A stretch of DNA of 64,000 nt from positions 1-64,000 of the forward strand of contig JBCCGE010000004.1 of the NCBI GenBank assembly GCA_039029455.1, given 5' to 3'. Shown here piece by piece: positions 34,652-42,181 of the stretch. A program made the translations under genes and the position numbers. Below the pieces are notes generated by a model. That model saw only the letters and a program-made list of their open reading frames with translations, had not been told where the DNA came from and did not search any database. The first letter of the stretch is position 1, and every line of letters begins with the position of its first letter. This DNA comes from JBCCGE01 sp039029455 (lineage in GTDB: Bacteria; Pseudomonadota; Gammaproteobacteria; Arenicellales; Poriferihabitantaceae).

Positions 34652-36277
34652 ATGAGTAACAATATTTTTGAGTATGGACTGGGTAAGTGCGAAGCAAATT
34701 ACGCGTCTTTGTCACCTCTTGGATTCCTTGAGCGTGCTGCTTCCGTGTATCCGGACCATACGGCGGTAATTGACGAGGATCGTATACTGACCTGGTCACA
34801 GGTGTACGCCCGATGTGTGAAAATGGCGTCAGCGCTGCATGCAATGGGTATTGGCTCTGGGGATACAGTTTCAGTGCTTGCACCAAATTCGATTGCAGCG
34901 TTTGAGTCTCACTACTCCATACCAATGGCCGGCGCCGTTCTCAACGCAATCAATACGCGGCTTGATGCGAGCATGGTCGCGTTTATTCTCGAGCACGGTG
35001 AAAGTCGGTTATTGATTGTAGATCGGGCTTTAGAGTCGCTGACAATGGAGGTGTGTGGAATGTTGAATCGGCACATTCCTGTGATTTGGGCAGGACCGGG
35101 AAGTATCGAGCCCCGCGATGGCGGCAGTGACTACGACAACATCATTGAATGCGGTGATGGTGCTTTTGCATGGCAATTGCCTGATGATGAGTGGGATGCG
35201 ATTTCGTTGAACTATACGTCCGGTACAACCGGTAATCCAAAGGGCGTGGTTTACCATCATAGAGGCGCTTATCTAAACGCAATCAGCAACGCAGTAGGCT
35301 GGTCAATGCCTCATCATCCGGTATATCTGTGGACTCTGCCAATGTTCCACTGCAACGGTTGGTGTTTCCCCTGGACTCTGGCCGCTCTGGCGGGCGTCAG
35401 TGTGTGTCTTCGGGATATCAACGCAGGCACAATCTTTGAGGCGATTGACTCTCATGGTATTGACCACTTTTGCGGAGCGCCTGTCATCATGAACATGTTA
35501 ATAAATGCCAGCGATAGAGATCGTCGTCCGCTAAGCGGACCTGTAAAGATGATGACAGCAGCTGCACCGCCACCGGCCTCGGTACTGGCTGCGATGGAAA
35601 GCCAGGGTTTCTTAGTGACCCATGTCTACGGTTTGACGGAGACCTACGGACCTGCAGTAATGTGCGCGTGGCACTCGTCCTGGGACCAGCTTGAAAGTGA
35701 TGCCAAAGCAGAAAAGAAGTCCAGACAGGGTGTCCGCTATCACGCGCTGGAGTCACTGGATGTATGTGATCCTGAATCGGGGGCACCGATGGAAAGGGAC
35801 GGTGAAAGTCTGGGTGAAGTTACATTTCGCGGCAACATCGTGATGAAAGGTTATCTGAAAAACGAAGAGGCTACGAATAAGGCATTTCGAAATGGCCATT
35901 TCAATTCCGGTGATCTCGGCGTTATGCATGATGACAACTACATCCAGTTAAAGGATCGATCCAAGGACATCATCATTTCCGGAGGCGAGAATATTTCATC
36001 TATTGAAATAGAAGACTGTCTCTATCGGCATCCATCTGTACTTGAGGTGGCGGTTGTAGCCAGACCCGATGAATACTGGGGTGAGACCCCCTGTGCGTTT
36101 GTGGCGCTTGCCGATGCCGCAGATATCACCGAATCAGAGTTGATTGTCTATTGTCGGGAGAATTTGCCTCACTTTAAATGTCCGAAGTTAATTGTCTTTG
36201 GCGAATTGCCGAAAACATCTACCGGGAAAATTCAAAAATTCAAGTTAAGAGAAAAAGCGGCCGCATTGCCAGTATGA
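34652..36277 (+). CDS. Acyl-CoA ligase, DmdB-like AMP-forming synthetase
   Basis: A 541-aa ANL-superfamily adenylate-forming ligase. P-loop-like YTSGTTGNPKGVVYHHRG, the A5 motif YGLTETYGP, GDLGVMHDDNYIQLKDRSKDIIISGGENISS and the catalytic Lys in PKTSTGKIQKFKLRE are intact. The N-terminal region (ANYASLSPLGFLERAASVYPD) resembles the branch that includes medium-chain and 3-methylmercaptopropionate CoA ligases (DmdB). The substrate cannot be set from sequence; no DMSP demethylation genes are nearby. Its stop overlaps the dut start by four bases (ATGA). SD support for the ATG is weak. Confidence 0.88.
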   Translation: MSNNIFEYGLGKCEANYASLSPLGFLERAASVYPDHTAVIDEDRILTWSQVYARCVKMASALHAMGIGSGDTVSVLAPNSIAAFESHYSIPMAGAVLNAINTRLDASMVAFILEHGESRLLIVDRALESLTMEVCGMLNRHIPVIWAGPGSIEPRDGGSDYDNIIECGDGAFAWQLPDDEWDAISLNYTSGTTGNPKGVVYHHRGAYLNAISNAVGWSMPHHPVYLWTLPMFHCNGWCFPWTLAALAGVSVCLRDINAGTIFEAIDSHGIDHFCGAPVIMNMLINASDRDRRPLSGPVKMMTAAAPPPASVLAAMESQGFLVTHVYGLTETYGPAVMCAWHSSWDQLESDAKAEKKSRQGVRYHALESLDVCDPESGAPMERDGESLGEVTFRGNIVMKGYLKNEEATNKAFRNGHFNSGDLGVMHDDNYIQLKDRSKDIIISGGENISSIEIEDCLYRHPSVLEVAVVARPDEYWGETPCAFVALADAADITESELIVYCRENLPHFKCPKLIVFGELPKTSTGKIQKFKLREKAAALPV

Positions 36278-36732
36278 AAAAGAAAATTGAATTAAAAATA
36301 CTCGATCATAGAATAACCGAATCTTTTGGCCTGCCAAAATACGCAACTTCCGGATCAGCCGGACTGGATTTGATCGCGTGTGTTGAACAGCAAACCGGGC
36401 TTGAGCCTGGTGAGACCAAACTGATTCCAACAGGAATCGCAATCCATATTGCCGATCCGAACTTCGCAGCGGTCATTCTTCCGCGTTCCGGGCTTGGACA
36501 CAAACACGGTATTGTATTGGGCAATCTCACCGGTCTTATCGATTCCGACTATCAGGGGCAGCTTTTTGTCTCTTGCTGGAACCGCGGCGCTAATAGTTTT
36601 GTCGTCAATCCCGGAGATCGCATCGCTCAGCTTGTGATCGTACCGGTTGTGCAGGCTGAGTTTGAAGTCGTTGAAGAGTTTGATCTCTCAGACCGCGGCG
36701 ACGGCGGATTTGGCTCGACCGGAAAGTCCTGA
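36274..36732 (+). CDS. dut: dUTP diphosphatase
   Basis: Homotrimeric dUTPase of 152 aa that removes dUTP and supplies dUMP. Five motifs are in order: GSAGLDLIA, LPRSGLGHKHG, GNLTGLIDSDYQGQL, GDRIAQLVI and the flexible C-terminal RGDGGFGSTG. The ATG at 36274 lies inside the ligase stop (ATGA), implying translational coupling. More usual neighbours such as coaBC are absent. Confidence 0.95.
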   Translation: MKKKIELKILDHRITESFGLPKYATSGSAGLDLIACVEQQTGLEPGETKLIPTGIAIHIADPNFAAVILPRSGLGHKHGIVLGNLTGLIDSDYQGQLFVSCWNRGANSFVVNPGDRIAQLVIVPVVQAEFEVVEEFDLSDRGDGGFGSTGKS

Positions 36733-36764
36733 AAAGGTGACTGCGTCGAGCTGGAAGTTGAGGC

Positions 36765-37139
36765 TTAGAATCTGATCTGCAGTCTCTGAACGGTCTCCTG
36801 AAATCGGTGACGCGTGCGTTTCTCAAGCAGTAGTGTTGTCTTCGCAAACAAATGCTTTATTTTGGCTCGGCCGCAAATGTGCACTGCAAAATCCACGGCT
36901 GCTTGCAGCAATTCGCGGTACTCAGTCCAGCTGCGATCCGCGCTTAGATGTTTAACCCGCCCTTTGGAGATTTCGAAGTACGGGTTCTGGCGTCTGCCTA
37001 TCGCTTGAATCTGTCGGTCGAGGCTTTCGACAAGATTGGCTCCACCGAGTTTTTCGACCATTTTTGACAGGCTGAGTATTTGTAACTGCACACAGAAGGC
37101 AGCCAGTGTCTTTTGTTTACTGTCGGTCGATTCTGCCAT
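36765..37139 (-). CDS. Uncharacterised soluble helical protein
   Basis: I do not recognise this 124-aa protein. It has no signal peptide or membrane helix, is rich in predicted helix, and has a basic C-terminal third (KIKHLFAKTTLLLEKRTRHRFQETVQRL). The segment SADRSWTEYRELLQAAVDFAVHICGRAKIKHLF looks like a small helical-bundle domain. It starts six bases after the stop of the small membrane protein upstream, so the two are almost certainly one operon and may act together. It converges on dut with a 32-base gap. Confidence 0.7.
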   Translation of the reverse strand: MAESTDSKQKTLAAFCVQLQILSLSKMVEKLGGANLVESLDRQIQAIGRRQNPYFEISKGRVKHLSADRSWTEYRELLQAAVDFAVHICGRAKIKHLFAKTTLLLEKRTRHRFQETVQRLQIRF

Positions 37140-37145
37140 CGGATA

Positions 37146-37553
37146 TTACTTAATGACGCTGATAATATGACGCGAACCGAATACCATAAACATAAAACCC
37201 ACGATAAACAGTATGTCGTGAACCGAACTTTGCTGTCCAAGCATGAATTGCTTAAGCCAGGTTACGGATAATAGCGAAAACACAATGCAAAGCATTCCGG
37301 TACCGTATAGGGTCAATGCTCGCGCAATTGCGCCTCCGGCCATTTTTTGGCTGAGCGAATACACATATACCGAAGCCAGAAGTCCGAGCACAATTGCAAT
37401 GCTGAGCAACCACTGGCTGAACTGAAGTGGCGGTTCTTCGCTGGCAATACCGATTGAGGGAAGCACACCGAATATCACCATGAAACCCAGTCTGAATGAG
37501 AACAGACGTGGTCGATCCGAACGACTTTGCGATGTTGAAACAGATACGTCCAT
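37146..37553 (-). CDS. Uncharacterised small membrane protein
   Basis: A 135-aa protein of unknown function. A hydrophobic N-terminal segment (about 20-40; may be a signal or anchor, ending near GIASEE) is followed by three membrane helices (about 48-68, 77-100, 110-132) and a short tail. The ATG at 37553 was preferred to a TTG three codons earlier. It is paired with the soluble helical gene six bases downstream. No conserved catalytic residue is visible, so an anchor or sensor role is only a guess. Confidence 0.7.
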   Translation of the reverse strand: MDVSVSTSQSRSDRPRLFSFRLGFMVIFGVLPSIGIASEEPPLQFSQWLLSIAIVLGLLASVYVYSLSQKMAGGAIARALTLYGTGMLCIVFSLLSVTWLKQFMLGQQSSVHDILFIVGFMFMVFGSRHIISVIK

Positions 37554-37635
37554 TGGCAGCAATGATTTGAACCAGTGGACATTTCGACTCGCAGGAAAGC
37601 AGGAGTTCCTGAATTGGTCAATAGAATTTAACTAT

Positions 37636-38427
37636 CTACCAACTATCGCGGAGTTCGCGCAACTTAATGAAAACGGATCGACTGTCTGGCGACGGACCCA
37701 GTTCAGGAAACGCGATTCGGATTCTCTCGATAACTTCAGGGTTTTGTAACCGAAAAAAGGTATTCACCTGCTTTTCGAGGGCAATCGATGTAATCATCGC
37801 CTCAGCGGGATTTTGCTGTGCGGCGGTCGCCATGAGTTCCCTGGCTTTTTGATTGCCCGGTTCTCTGTCCAGAGTAAACCCGAGATTGTTTTCAAAATAA
37901 TCATGACCGGGATAAATCAGCGTGTGATCAGGAAGCCGATATAACTGGGAAACAAAGGACTCGTAAAGTTCATTGGGATGACCTCCGTTGTGGCAGTTGC
38001 CCGCCCCGGCGTTGAACAGAGTGTCTCCGCAGAACAGAGAAGGAACGTCGGTTTTTGACAACAGACAGAGATGACTCATGGTGTGTCCCGGAGTATCGAG
38101 CACCTCAAGATCTACTGTTTTGCCGACTTTTATTGAGTCGCCTGCTGTAAGTCCTTCATCCATGTCAGGTATCGCCTGAGCTGCACCGGCGTGAGCAAGC
38201 AGGCGGGCGCCGGTTGCTTCGACAACATGATTGTTGCCACCGATGTGATCGTCGTGTTCATGGGTATTCACAATCTGTGTGATCGTCCAGTCATTGTCGC
38301 TGGCAACCCTCAGACATTGCCGATAATCCAGAGGGTCTATGGCGAGCGCTTCACCCGTCTGGGGACAAGCAATCAGGTAGTTAAAGTTTCTGTAGGCGTT
38401 GGCCGTCCAGATTTGTTTGACAATCAT
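37636..38427 (-). CDS. gloB: Hydroxyacylglutathione hydrolase (glyoxalase II)
   Basis: A metallo-beta-lactamase fold enzyme of 263 aa that hydrolyses S-lactoylglutathione. The binuclear metal motif THEHDDHIGGN (His56, His58, Asp60, His61) is complete, with DTPGHTMSHLCL, FCGDTLFNAGAGNCHNG and YPGHDYFENNLGF downstream. The C-terminal FIKLRELRDSW is typical of bacterial GloB. In many gammaproteobacteria it neighbours the yafS-like methyltransferase and rnhA-dnaQ, but here they are 8 kb apart. Confidence 0.94.
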   Translation of the reverse strand: MIVKQIWTANAYRNFNYLIACPQTGEALAIDPLDYRQCLRVASDNDWTITQIVNTHEHDDHIGGNNHVVEATGARLLAHAGAAQAIPDMDEGLTAGDSIKVGKTVDLEVLDTPGHTMSHLCLLSKTDVPSLFCGDTLFNAGAGNCHNGGHPNELYESFVSQLYRLPDHTLIYPGHDYFENNLGFTLDREPGNQKARELMATAAQQNPAEAMITSIALEKQVNTFFRLQNPEVIERIRIAFPELGPSPDSRSVFIKLRELRDSW

Positions 38428-38655
38428 GATATCAGCTGGTCTTGCATCAAGTTATTGGCTACGACCCCATTGTAACAATATCCCGTCGCACCAAAAGGAC
38501 TGTGCACGTGCCCGGGTTATACGGGTGTAAATCGACCTGACCTCTGGTATTTTGAGGTGTCGTGCGTGCATAATAGTTTATTGACTATAAAAACTGGCAG
38601 TGGGAAGTAAAATAACGACTAAAAGCAGATCCAGGGAGGCGAGGGTCTGAATCCT

Positions 38656-39306
38656 ATGGAGCTGAATCGGTTTCTTTCTTGTTGGAATCGTGTCTGCGAT
38701 CGGGGTCCCAGTGCATCCGAGGAGTATCTTCGGGAAATGTATCACTGGATTATCGATCAGTATCAGGAGAGCGCGCGCGTATATCATTCTCTGGTGCACA
38801 TCGGGCATTGCCTCGACCAACTGGATCGTGTCGCTGATTCCGGTGATTTTGAACCGGAAACTATTGCCAGAGCCGAGATGGCAATCTGGATGCACGACGT
38901 AATCTACAGCCCCGGTGCAACCGATAATGAATCACTGTCAGCCCGCTACTGGCAGGACGTGTCTGCTGACTTTGCCAGCCCAGAGGTTCGAGACCAGATA
39001 TCCGAAGCGATTAATGATACGACACATAGCGGCGTTCCCAGATCGAAACTCGGGAAGCTGGTGGTTGATCTTGATCTCAGCGGTATGGGACTGTCATTCG
39101 AGAAGTTTATGCGTGATGGTGTTGGTGTTCGACGGGAACTGAGTCATCTTTCAGACGACGATTATCTTCAGGGACAGAATCAGTTTTTTGAAAGACTGAT
39201 TGAAAAAGAGCGGATTTATCACACCGACTTTTTTTACAATTTGTATGAAGCCAGCGCCCGAAAAAATATCACTGCCGTCCTTAATGGTGAAACTCTGAAC
39301 GGGTGA
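38656..39306 (+). CDS. HD-superfamily predicted phosphohydrolase
   Basis: A 216-aa member of the COG4339-type HD hydrolases (often mis-annotated as NMDA-receptor-like). The metal-binding set is YHSLVHIGHCL (His44, His48), WMHDVIYSPG (His80-Asp81), and a later Asp in VVDLDLSGMG. Tyr-rich YHTDFFYNLYEASARKNI at the C terminus is characteristic. The substrate is unknown, probably a phosphorylated nucleotide or sugar. It overlaps the following GNAT gene by four bases (GTGA). Confidence 0.87.
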   Translation: MELNRFLSCWNRVCDRGPSASEEYLREMYHWIIDQYQESARVYHSLVHIGHCLDQLDRVADSGDFEPETIARAEMAIWMHDVIYSPGATDNESLSARYWQDVSADFASPEVRDQISEAINDTTHSGVPRSKLGKLVVDLDLSGMGLSFEKFMRDGVGVRRELSHLSDDDYLQGQNQFFERLIEKERIYHTDFFYNLYEASARKNITAVLNGETLNG

Positions 39307-39740
39307 CTACGGATTACATTATTCGCACTGCAAATGACACGGACGCCGATAGACTGCGTGCGCTTTGGCTGGAATGCGGCCTGACACGTCCTTGGAACCC
39401 GGTGGGACGGGACATACAAGCGGCTTTAAAAGGGGATAGCAGTACCATTCTGGTGCTGGTCACCGACTGTGAGTTGACTGGATCTGTAATGGCAGGTTTC
39501 GATGGCCATCGCGGTTGGGTGTATTACCTGGCGGTAACACCGAAGTATCAAAATAAATCCCACGGAAAAGTGCTAATGGGGGCTGCGGAGCAATGGTTGA
39601 TGGATCAGGGCGTCTGGAAAGTCAATCTGATGATCAGACCTGAGAATTCGAAAGTAGAAGCGTTCTATCACCGGTTGGGCTACACCACTGAACCCCGACT
39701 CGTCATGGGCAAACAACTGGCTGATCCCATTCAAGATTAG
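39303..39740 (+). CDS. GNAT acetyltransferase (YpeA-like)
   Basis: A 145-aa GCN5-related N-acetyltransferase. The acetyl-CoA pocket is given by VYYLAVTPKYQNKSHGKVLMGAAEQWL (Q/R-x-x-G/A loop in NKSHGK) and the family's RPENSKVEAFYHRLGYTTE end. It resembles the YpeA/RimI-like group; the acetylated target is unknown. The GTG at 39303 overlaps the HD gene stop. Its 3' end overlaps the convergent phosphatase gene by 38 bases. Confidence 0.88.
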   Translation: MTTDYIIRTANDTDADRLRALWLECGLTRPWNPVGRDIQAALKGDSSTILVLVTDCELTGSVMAGFDGHRGWVYYLAVTPKYQNKSHGKVLMGAAEQWLMDQGVWKVNLMIRPENSKVEAFYHRLGYTTEPRLVMGKQLADPIQD

Positions 39741-40335
39741 CGTGAAGCAGTCGGATTGGAGAGTCGCTTTGCTGTGAGTACTCAAACAGCAGGGGGCGAC
39801 GAAAATCAACTTCGATCCAGAATGGTGACTCCATATCCCAACCGCATGCCAGACTGATTGCGGATCGGATGACGCCCTTGTGGGTAACCGCCACCGCATT
39901 GGACTTTGGTCGTCCGGATGTCAGCCATCGTGTCAATCTTTGGCGAACGTCTCCGGCGCTCTCGCCATCAGGAGGTCTCATCTCAAGTCCGCGCGACGGT
40001 TCAAGTCGATCCTTTTTTATCCGGGTTTTCAGCTCTGATAAGTCGAGACCTTCATACAAGCCCCAATTCGTCTCAGTAAGTTCATCGACCACATTTACCG
40101 ACTGACCTGAGAGTATTGAGGCGGTTTGGTGCGCGCGCGCGAGTGGACTGCTAAACCAGTTTGCGCGGATATAGTCGTCGTGGATGCGAGTGTTTTTAAG
40201 GGCTTCGACTGATTCGTCCAGAAGCGGAATATCCGTCCTGCCCTGAAGCCGACCCGACCGATTCCAGGCGGTCGGCGCATGCCTTACAAATGCAATCCAT
40301 TGCCGTTGTTCTTGATCCTCATACAGGAAAGACAT
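39703..40335 (-). CDS. Histidine phosphatase family protein
   Basis: A 210-aa phosphoglycerate-mutase-fold phosphatase. The nucleophilic His is in VRHAPTAWNRSGRLQGRTDIPL, with catalytic Arg and the second His in VTHKGVIRSAISL; SPLARAHQTASIL also fits. The classical RHGET motif reads RHAPT here, so it may act on small phosphomonoesters such as alpha-ribazole phosphate or sugar phosphates rather than 2,3-bisphosphoglycerate. No cobalamin genes are nearby. Confidence 0.88.
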   Translation of the reverse strand: MSFLYEDQEQRQWIAFVRHAPTAWNRSGRLQGRTDIPLLDESVEALKNTRIHDDYIRANWFSSPLARAHQTASILSGQSVNVVDELTETNWGLYEGLDLSELKTRIKKDRLEPSRGLEMRPPDGESAGDVRQRLTRWLTSGRPKSNAVAVTHKGVIRSAISLACGWDMESPFWIEVDFRRPLLFEYSQQSDSPIRLLHANLEWDQPVVCP

Positions 40336-40371
40336 TTCAGTTCGCCGAGGTCCGTTTGGTGTTGGCAGCCC

Positions 40372-41115
40372 TCAGGAGGTTGTTGTTTTAACGTCGCGTC
40401 GAAAGAATGCGGTGATCCAACCAAGCGCACGGTCAGCGTTTAATGGCATTTCTTCGAGACTTTGCAGCGTTTTTTCGTAAACCTCTTCACCGATAAGCTC
40501 GCGCCGATACTTTGCCCTGAACGCACAAAATTCCTTCGAAAACTCCGGATGTCCCTGAATTCCCAGGGCTAGTTTGTTGTCTGATATTACGCCATGTGGA
40601 CAAAAATCACTGTGTGCAAACGTTTCAAAACCAGGCGGTAGCGCTGTAACCTGATCCTGATGGATCACGACCAGATTAAAGCCGCTGTCCTGTTCTTCGC
40701 CGTCCCAGTCCGGCGATTTCGTCATAAAACTGCGATGAATGCCAAATCCCCAGCCAACGTCCGCTTTTTCTGCGACACCTCCCAGAGCCTGTGCAATCAA
40801 CTGATGCCCAAAACAGATGCCGACGGTTTTAATCTGCCTGGCGTAGCAGGTGCGGACAAACTCACTTAGCCGGTCAATCCATGGATAGCCGTCATAGACT
40901 CCGTGACGGGAACCTGAGATCAGATAGCCTTCGAAATCAGAGACATCAGCAGGGAAATCGTCTTCTACACAGCGAAAGGGCGTCAATACAATGTTTTTAT
41001 CAACCCTGTGCAGACTCTCCCTGAAAAATTGCGCATAGGTTCCGTATGTCGATCTGAATTCAGGATCGACGTCATCGCAAAGCAGAAGTCCGATGTTTAG
41101 AGTAGCTTGTGTCAT
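40372..41115 (-). CDS. Class-I glutamine amidotransferase-like protein
   Basis: A 247-aa free-standing class-I amidotransferase (GMP synthase-like glutaminase domain). The nucleophile Cys101 is in GICFGHQLIAQALGG and the His-Glu dyad in GIQGHPEFSKEF. Such stand-alone domains include gamma-glutamyl polyamine or hydrolase-type enzymes and are often annotated only by fold. The ATG at 41115 was chosen because the conserved strand starts right after it; an upstream in-frame start adds 13 unrelated residues. Confidence 0.88.
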   Translation of the reverse strand: MTQATLNIGLLLCDDVDPEFRSTYGTYAQFFRESLHRVDKNIVLTPFRCVEDDFPADVSDFEGYLISGSRHGVYDGYPWIDRLSEFVRTCYARQIKTVGICFGHQLIAQALGGVAEKADVGWGFGIHRSFMTKSPDWDGEEQDSGFNLVVIHQDQVTALPPGFETFAHSDFCPHGVISDNKLALGIQGHPEFSKEFCAFRAKYRRELIGEEVYEKTLQSLEEMPLNADRALGWITAFFRRDVKTTTS

Positions 41116-41290
41116 GATTTTCAATATGCGGGTGCGACATCGATTCGTCAACACTCCGGATTAGTGATTCACCTGTCCGACTGACCGCGGCATCAACTGT
41201 TTGTATTGCCTGAACTGAAAAGCTTGTTTACGCAGCGTTCGGAGATTACCATTCACAGCCCCGAACCGTTCAAATTCACAGACTAAATTT

Positions 41291-42181
41291 ATGCACTCAG
41301 GTCCGAAGTATAAGGGCAGCTACGTCGCGCTCGTAACACCCATGTTCGACAACGGTGATATCGATTTCGACAGCCTGGCAAAACTGATTGACTTTCACGT
41401 GGAGAGCGGCACGGACGGGATTGTTTCGATGGGAACGTCCGGTGAGTCAGCCACGTTGGATATCGACGAACAGATTGAGGTCATTCGTAAAACTGTTGAG
41501 CTGACCGCGGGTCGGGTTCCGATTATCGCGGGGTCGGGCGGTAATTCGACCAATGAAGCGCTTGAACTTACGGAGCGTTCAGCCGAAGCCGGAGCAGAAG
41601 CCTGTCTGCTGGTCGTTCCCTACTACAACAAGCCGACGCAGCACGGGTTGATCGCTCACTTTACCCTGCTGGCGGAACGGGTGGATATCCCGCAGATTTT
41701 GTACAACGTTCCGGGTCGAACATCGCTCGACATGCACAATGATACTGTTGTGGAACTGTCCAATGTGTCTAATATTGTCGGCATAAAAGACGCCACTGCA
41801 GATATTCCAAGAGTGGGTGACTTTCTCAGCAGATGCCCTGAGGACTTTTGCATTTTGTCTGGAGATGATGGCACCACATTGGAATTGATTAAAGCAGGTG
41901 GACACGGATGTATCTCGGTGACCGCCAATGTGGCACCCCGGCTCATGCACGAGATGTGTGCTGCAGCTCTCGCGGGTGACCTGGCTGAAGCCGAACGCAT
42001 CGATGGCAAACTGCGCGGTCTGCATGACAGCTTGTTTATTGAGTCCAACCCGATCCCGGCGAAGTGGGCCTTAGCGAGTATGGGACTGATGCAGTCCGGA
42101 ATCCGCCTACCGTTAACGCCACTGTCTGCTTCGTGTCATGCCAGTGTTACCAAAGCGATGAAGGAGGCGGACGTCGCCTGA
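41291..42181 (+). CDS. dapA: 4-hydroxy-tetrahydrodipicolinate synthase
   Basis: DapA condenses pyruvate with aspartate semialdehyde, the committed step to DAP and lysine. The pyruvate-binding Lys166 is in GIKDATADIPR, Tyr138 in YNVPGRTS, and the GTSGESATL loop is at 48-56. Length 296 aa. It overlaps the purL start (TGATG). bamC, its usual downstream partner in gammaproteobacteria, is not present. Confidence 0.96.
   Translation: MHSGPKYKGSYVALVTPMFDNGDIDFDSLAKLIDFHVESGTDGIVSMGTSGESATLDIDEQIEVIRKTVELTAGRVPIIAGSGGNSTNEALELTERSAEAGAEACLLVVPYYNKPTQHGLIAHFTLLAERVDIPQILYNVPGRTSLDMHNDTVVELSNVSNIVGIKDATADIPRVGDFLSRCPEDFCILSGDDGTTLELIKAGGHGCISVTANVAPRLMHEMCAAALAGDLAEAERIDGKLRGLHDSLFIESNPIPAKWALASMGLMQSGIRLPLTPLSASCHASVTKAMKEADVA

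Noticed and set aside
38573..38589. Small inverted repeat ATAGT / ACTAT ahead of the HD hydrolase gene
   Set aside because: Only five bases per arm in an AT-rich stretch and the nearest -35/-10-like pair has a 21-base spacer; likely chance.
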